Assembly (NCBI GenBank): GCA_964369665.1
Contig: CAYJFS010000008.1
Coordinates: forward strand, 1-43,338
Origin: Bilophila sp964369665
GTDB lineage: Bacteria; Desulfobacterota; Desulfovibrionia; Desulfovibrionales; Desulfovibrionaceae
DNA: 43,338 nucleotides
Direction of reading: 5' to 3'
In this document: piece by piece, positions 39,763 to 43,338 of the stretch
Layout: every line of letters starts with the position of its first letter
Position numbering within the stretch: the first letter of the stretch is position 1
The notes under the pieces: generated by a model
Database searches by the model: none
What the model was told of the DNA's origin: nothing
The model's input: the letters and a program-made list of their open reading frames with translations, nothing else
Program-made: the position numbers and the translations under genes

Positions 39763-40337
39763 TGAGTAAATCAAGAAGAAAAACTGGAAAAGGTTGTAAG
39801 TGGAGAGAAGAAGAAATAGAATACATAAAAACTATTGTAAAAGGTAGATTGTATTCTGAAATATCAGATATGATGAACAAGAAGTTTGGAGAAAAATATA
39901 GGAAATACGATCGTGTTATTGTTAAATCGTTTTGTGTTAGAAGAAAAATAAACTCTGGTTACGATAAGAATAAAAACCTTGAAAAAAGGCAAGGAAAACA
40001 AAAAATCGGAACAGTTATAAAAAACAAAGATGGATATATGGTTGTTAAAGTTAAAAACGGAGATCGTAAAGAATATCATAAAAATTGGATTAGAAAACAC
40101 AAATTAATATGGGAAGAATATCACGGTATAAAAGTTCCGGAAAATCATAATATTATATTTGCCAATGGAGATAAAAATGATTTTAGTATTGAAAACTTAG
40201 TGTGTGTAAATAGATCGGTACATTGTTTCTTAACGGCACATAAACTAAGATTCAACGATATAGAATTAACAAAAACAGCAATAAATATGGCAAAGTTGGA
40301 TTTAAAATTAAAACAAATGGAGAATAAAAATGAATAA
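39762..40337 (+). CDS. HNH endonuclease (HNH_3 type)
   Basis: The 191-aa protein has an N-terminal HTH-like region (WREEEIEYIKTIVKGRLYSEI), a central variable part, and a nuclease core with HKLIWEEYHG, NHNIIFANGDKNDFSIENLV. It resembles phage HNH_3 enzymes that nick DNA or act as homing endonucleases; phage terminase-linked HNH proteins help packaging, but this gene is 3 kb from terL. It overlaps the next gene by 8 nt. Confidence 0.85.
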   Translation: MSKSRRKTGKGCKWREEEIEYIKTIVKGRLYSEISDMMNKKFGEKYRKYDRVIVKSFCVRRKINSGYDKNKNLEKRQGKQKIGTVIKNKDGYMVVKVKNGDRKEYHKNWIRKHKLIWEEYHGIKVPENHNIIFANGDKNDFSIENLVCVNRSVHCFLTAHKLRFNDIELTKTAINMAKLDLKLKQMENKNE

Positions 40338-40617
40338 AATAAATAATGAGATTATATTTTTGAGAAATGAAAACAAAAGGCTTATTAAAGAAAATGAATT
40401 GTTAAAAGGAGAATTAAATATATTAAGAAGTAACGATGATTTTATGGTATTGAAAATGAATGAATTAGAAGAGTTGAAATTAATGGAAGAATTAAAAGAT
40501 CGTGATAACTATCCTGAACTAAAAGGAGCATTTCAAGAAACAGACCAAAATTTTTGGAATAGAATTAGAAAAAGTATACAAGAACTTGAAAAAAAGGAGA
40601 AACAAAATGAAGTATAG
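40330..40617 (+). CDS. Coiled-coil protein, 95 aa
   Basis: Residues about 1-40 form a heptad coiled coil (NEIIFLRNENKRLIKENELL); the C-terminal part is helical and charged. It overlaps the HNH gene by 8 nt and the next gene by 11 nt, so coupled translation is expected. Function unknown. Confidence 0.6.
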   Translation: MNKINNEIIFLRNENKRLIKENELLKGELNILRSNDDFMVLKMNELEELKLMEELKDRDNYPELKGAFQETDQNFWNRIRKSIQELEKKEKQNEV

Positions 40618-40786
40618 TATTAGACATGAAAATGATATGTTCTACATCAATATAATTGGTGGAATATATAATGGAATGGTTGTTACGATATATTGCCATG
40701 ATGGTCATGGTATGATCGATTTATTAAACAAATGCAAAGAACTAGAAGAAAAAGGATATAAGCAAGTAATATATAAAGAATTATAG
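40607..40786 (+). CDS. Small hypothetical protein, 59 aa
   Basis: Start 40607 is chosen because AAAAGGAG lies at the right distance; the upstream ATG at 40586 lacks a ribosome site. The protein has strands YSIRHENDMFYINIIGGIYNG and a helix MIDLLNKCKELEEKG. Not recognised. Confidence 0.55.
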   Translation: MKYSIRHENDMFYINIIGGIYNGMVVTIYCHDGHGMIDLLNKCKELEEKGYKQVIYKEL

Positions 40787-40799
40787 GAGGAATTTTAAA

Positions 40800-41468
40800 A
40801 TGAAAAAGATAATTGTTGTCGTTGTTGTTGCTATTGTATTTTTATCTAATTTTATTGTTGTTGCAGCAACAGGAGAAAATATAAATTCAATGGTAAGTTA
40901 TAAAGAAACAAAAGTATTAATGACAGAAGAAAACATAACTGTAGATATTAGCTTTAAATTCAATGAATTAGAATTGAAAGAAAATCAAACATTTACATTA
41001 CCAATCGAATATAACGGATTAGAAATAAGTGCTACAGATAAATATTTATATGATGAAAATGGAAATGCAGTATTTAATTATTATATTTCAAACAATGAAA
41101 TTGTATTCACAATTACTGCTTATGCATCAACTGAAAAATACAATAATAATTATCATTATTTTAAAATCATATTAAATGTAAATTATATAGAAGATACTTC
41201 AATAATTAAAATTGGTAATACAACCGAAAAAAAAGTTATAGAAAAAGAAGTTATAGCACCTGTTTTTGAAGAAAATGAAGAAGTGGTGCAAATTATCGAA
41301 AAAAAAGATAACGTTGTTATATCGAAAGAAAAAGAAACAAAAAACACCACTATAGAAGAAGTTGTTGAAGAAATACATGTGGTTGATTATGAAAAAGAAA
41401 AACTTAATAAAATGATCGAATTAAAAATTAAGATAACGATTATTTTATTTCAATTTAATTTTAGATAG
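40800..41468 (+). CDS. Secreted/surface protein with SdrG-like adhesin domain, 222 aa
   Basis: The N-terminus has a clear signal peptide (MKKIIVVVVVAIVFLSNFIVVAA, cut after about residue 23). Residues about 30-140 (ITVDISFKFNELELKENQTF, then DKYLYDENGNAVFNYYI and EIVFTITAYAST) resemble the Ig-like N2/N3 or Bc domain of Gram-positive adhesins such as SdrG. A Glu/Lys/Val-rich stalk follows. The C-terminus (ELKIKITIILFQFNFR) is partly hydrophobic but lacks LPxTG, so an anchor may be lost by truncation. Function inferred. Confidence 0.6.
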   Translation: MKKIIVVVVVAIVFLSNFIVVAATGENINSMVSYKETKVLMTEENITVDISFKFNELELKENQTFTLPIEYNGLEISATDKYLYDENGNAVFNYYISNNEIVFTITAYASTEKYNNNYHYFKIILNVNYIEDTSIIKIGNTTEKKVIEKEVIAPVFEENEEVVQIIEKKDNVVISKEKETKNTTIEEVVEEIHVVDYEKEKLNKMIELKIKITIILFQFNFR

Positions 41469-41479
41469 GAGAATTAAAA

Positions 41480-42184
41480 ATGAAAGATTGGGCAAAAAAA
41501 GAAATAGAATTAGCAATTAAAAATGAATTAAAAGGAAAAAAGGATGATGGAACATTTAATTATGGTGTAGAGTGTTATAAATCGGCATATAAAGCACTGG
41601 AATCATTAATTGATGATGAACATAGTGGAAGTAGTATACACTACACAAAAAGTATATTAAATAGATTAATTGATGGCAAACCATTAACACCTATTGAAGA
41701 TATTGAATGTGAATGGAATATAATTGATGATAATGAAGAATGGAAGATGTATCAAAGCAAAAGAATGTCATCATTATTTAAGTATGTTTATAAAAACGGT
41801 GCTATTAAGTATAGGGATGTGAATAGAGTGGTATTTATTGATGAAGAAACTAATTTATCTTGGAGTAATGGAAACGTTACAGATGTTGTCGATAATTTGC
41901 TTCCAATATCAATGCCATATTTTGCACGAAATGAATATTATTATGTTTATGGAACTGATTTTGACACAGAGGCAAAACATGGTTATTATGACACAATGCA
42001 CTACAATTTTTTAAAAACACCTAATAATGAAACAATTGAATTAAATTTATATTTTAAAGATGGTGGCGATGGTAAAGATATAGAAATCACAAAAGAAGAA
42101 TATTTAGAAAGAAAGAACATATTTATAGAAAACTTTAATAAAATTAATGAAATGGAGAAACAACATGGAACTGAGAGACATTAA
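41480..42184 (+). CDS. Hypothetical protein, 234 aa
   Basis: Soluble alpha/beta protein with an N-terminal helical region (KKEIELAIKNEL, SAYKALESLI) and a C-terminal part rich in Tyr/Asp with MPYFARNEYYYVYGTD. No catalytic motif recognised. TAGGAGAATT is the ribosome site. It overlaps the next gene by 20 nt. Function unknown. Confidence 0.65.
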   Translation: MKDWAKKEIELAIKNELKGKKDDGTFNYGVECYKSAYKALESLIDDEHSGSSIHYTKSILNRLIDGKPLTPIEDIECEWNIIDDNEEWKMYQSKRMSSLFKYVYKNGAIKYRDVNRVVFIDEETNLSWSNGNVTDVVDNLLPISMPYFARNEYYYVYGTDFDTEAKHGYYDTMHYNFLKTPNNETIELNLYFKDGGDGKDIEITKEEYLERKNIFIENFNKINEMEKQHGTERH

Positions 42185-42611
42185 ACCTGGAATGATAGTA
42201 GTAACAAGAAACAAAGAGAAGTTTTTGTATCTAAATGGATTATTCAAAAGAGCAAATGGATATGGTAGAGATACGGACTACAATGAAGATATGACTGCGA
42301 AATGCGGAATTTGGCAACTAGATATTATGGAAGTATACAAAGTTGTAAATGATTGCAGCTTAAAGAAAACATTTCAAAAACAAAATTTAGAATTAATTTG
42401 GGAACGTAAAGAATTACCAAATTTTGAGCATGATGAAATCATTGAAGTTTATTGTGAATTTTCAGATAAATGGTACAAAAGATATTTTAAAAAATTTGAT
42501 GAAAATGGATATGCTATTTGTTATTCAAACGGTGCAAGTTCTATTACCGTTGATAATGAGAGTTGCACACAAACGTGGACCACATACCGCAAGTGGGAAA
42601 AAGGAGAATAG
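42165..42611 (+). CDS. Hypothetical protein, 148 aa
   Basis: The start at 42165 is preferred over 42147 because GGAG at 42153-42156 sits at a good distance. The N-terminus MELRDIKPGMIVVTRN resembles SH3-like phage proteins that begin with a DIKPGM-type beta element; the rest has FSDKWYKRYFKKF and YRKWEKGE. Not recognised. Confidence 0.6.
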   Translation: MELRDIKPGMIVVTRNKEKFLYLNGLFKRANGYGRDTDYNEDMTAKCGIWQLDIMEVYKVVNDCSLKKTFQKQNLELIWERKELPNFEHDEIIEVYCEFSDKWYKRYFKKFDENGYAICYSNGASSITVDNESCTQTWTTYRKWEKGE

Positions 42612-42613
42612 AA

Positions 42614-42832
42614 ATGAGTAAATTAAGATGTTATGCTAGTGAATTAGCAACACAAGAAGAATATGAAATTATAAATAAATTTATAAAACAAATTGAATGC
42701 TTTGGTAATGATGAAATTTTTATTAATTGTGATATTAGAATACCAAAAAGAGTTATGGAATTAATACTTGATATTCATTTAATAGATGCAAATAAATTAA
42801 TAGAATTTAGTGAAACATATAGAGGAGAATAG
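42614..42832 (+). CDS. Hypothetical protein, 72 aa
   Basis: Ribosome site AAAAGGAG directly upstream. Mixed helical protein (ATQEEYEIINKFIKQIE) with strand FINCDIRIPKR. Two nt separate it from the next start, which begins with the same AGAGGAGAATAGAAATG leader pattern. Function unknown. Confidence 0.55.
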   Translation: MSKLRCYASELATQEEYEIINKFIKQIECFGNDEIFINCDIRIPKRVMELILDIHLIDANKLIEFSETYRGE

Positions 42833-42834
42833 AA

Positions 42835-43338
42835 ATGAAAAAATTATATATTAAAGGATTTGAAAAAGACTTAACTTGTAGAGGATATCAATTTGAAATT
42901 GGAAAAGAATATAAAATTGAAAGCGATAAATTAGAATTGTGTACAAATACAGTGTTCCACTTTTGCGAAAACATTCAACAAGTCCATGAGTTTTATTCTT
43001 GCAATGATAAAAATAACAGATATTGTTATATTGAAGTTTTGGGAGAAGTAATAAAAGATAATGAAAAATGTGGAAGTAATCATATTAAAGTAGCAAGTGA
43101 AATAAAAGGAGAAGAATTAGATAGACTTTTATTGAAAATAAATGGGAATACTGGCTTATTTAACACTGGAAACTGTAACACTGGATACCGTAACACTGGA
43201 GACTGTAACACTGGAGACTGTAACACTGGAAACCGTAACACTGGAAACCGTAACACTGGAGACTGTAACACTGGATACTGTAACACTGGAGACTGTAACA
43301 CTGGAAACTGTAACACTGGAAACTGTAACACTGGATAC
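42835..43338 (+). CDS. Pentapeptide-repeat protein with DUF7666-like N-terminus, 3' end open
   Basis: The start at 42835 has an excellent AGAGGAG site. The first ~100 residues (LYIKGFEKDLTCRGYQFEIG, VFHFCENIQQVHEFYS) match a conserved phage N-terminal domain (DUF7666-like, from memory). From residue 110 the protein consists of 12 pentapeptides N-T-G-[N/Y/D]-[C/R]. The frame is open to the window end, so the C-terminus is missing. Pentapeptide repeats form right-handed beta-helices; some mimic DNA and block gyrase, but the role here is unknown. Confidence 0.8.
   Translation, partial: MKKLYIKGFEKDLTCRGYQFEIGKEYKIESDKLELCTNTVFHFCENIQQVHEFYSCNDKNNRYCYIEVLGEVIKDNEKCGSNHIKVASEIKGEELDRLLLKINGNTGLFNTGNCNTGYRNTGDCNTGDCNTGNRNTGNRNTGDCNTGYCNTGDCNTGNCNTGNCNTGY
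43162..43338 (+). repeat. 15-bp tandem repeat coding for pentapeptides
   Basis: Twelve units (the last incomplete) of the form AACACTGGA-[A/T/G]AC-[T/C]GT. Only two positions vary within the unit, so this array is very recent or actively homogenised. It reaches the end of the window. Confidence 0.9.

Noticed and set aside
43080..43331. 83-aa minus-strand ORF with a FPVLQ-type repeat
   Set aside because: It is the mirror of the plus-strand pentapeptide repeat; no ribosome site and no independent evidence.
43162..43338. Diversity-generating retroelement variable region (AAC-rich codons)
   Set aside because: Variation is within tandem units and includes T/C changes; no reverse transcriptase or template repeat in the window.

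Overview
The window is almost entirely one tailed-phage genome (siphovirus-like, to judge from its tail genes), with every convincing gene on the + strand. The DNA is very AT-rich (roughly 30% G+C by eye), with A-rich GGAG/GAGG ribosome sites, sigma-A-like promoters, and TAA/TAG stops with occasional TGA. This points to a low-GC Bacillota or related host, probably gut-associated because several genes resemble families common in gut Firmicutes phages. No integrase, excisionase or tRNA was found. Both ends are open: the first gene looks 5'-truncated and the last gene runs off the end inside a 15-bp tandem repeat, so this is a piece, or a linearised or permuted assembly, of a larger genome.

Layout. 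(1) 1-5256: many small unknown genes, then a ribbon-helix-helix protein, a replisome organiser (phage_rep_org_N plus conserved phage C-terminal domain) and a DnaC/DnaI-type helicase loader, closed by a terminator. (2) 5273-18330: late structural operon with scaffold, major capsid, connectors, major tail protein, tail chaperones G/G-T with a lambda-like GGGAAAG frameshift site, tape measure, baseplate/fibre genes, two holin-type membrane proteins and an amidase endolysin. (3) 18340-19720: a multi-pass membrane protein with a C-terminal HTH and a nested out-of-frame small gene. (4) 19733-21398: four small accessory genes, one ferritin-like. (5) 21400-27714: a regulatory switch (XRE repressor, repeated GTTTA/TAAAC operators, putative small RNA, KilAC-like protein), then Rad50/SbcC-like ATPase, RecT, metallo-beta-lactamase-fold protein, SSB, Prp cysteine protease and small terminase. 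(6) 27725-33056: two operons of small genes, each behind a promoter carrying the same 19-bp palindrome, separated by an iteron-like repeat array. (7) 33057-34478: a 1.4-kb gene-free region with odd composition, ending in an operator, an 8-codon leader peptide and an attenuator-like hairpin. (8) 34479-39228: ERCC4 nuclease, HExxH peptidase, large terminase, portal, MuF-like head protein. (9) 39240-43338: a further operon with an HNH endonuclease, a secreted adhesin-like protein and a pentapeptide-repeat protein.

How it fits together. Replication would use the organiser and loader with SSB; recombination would use RecT with the SbcC-like ATPase and perhaps the MBL-fold enzyme. Packaging genes are scattered: small terminase, large terminase/portal and scaffold/capsid lie in three separate places. 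The most attractive biology is (a) a self-contained Prp maturation system, in which the phage encodes Prp and carries an L27-like N-terminal cleavage motif on scaffold, capsid and major tail protein, and (b) layered regulation by an XRE operator set, paired palindromic promoters, a putative sRNA, a leader-peptide attenuator and an iteron array next to a large noncoding island.
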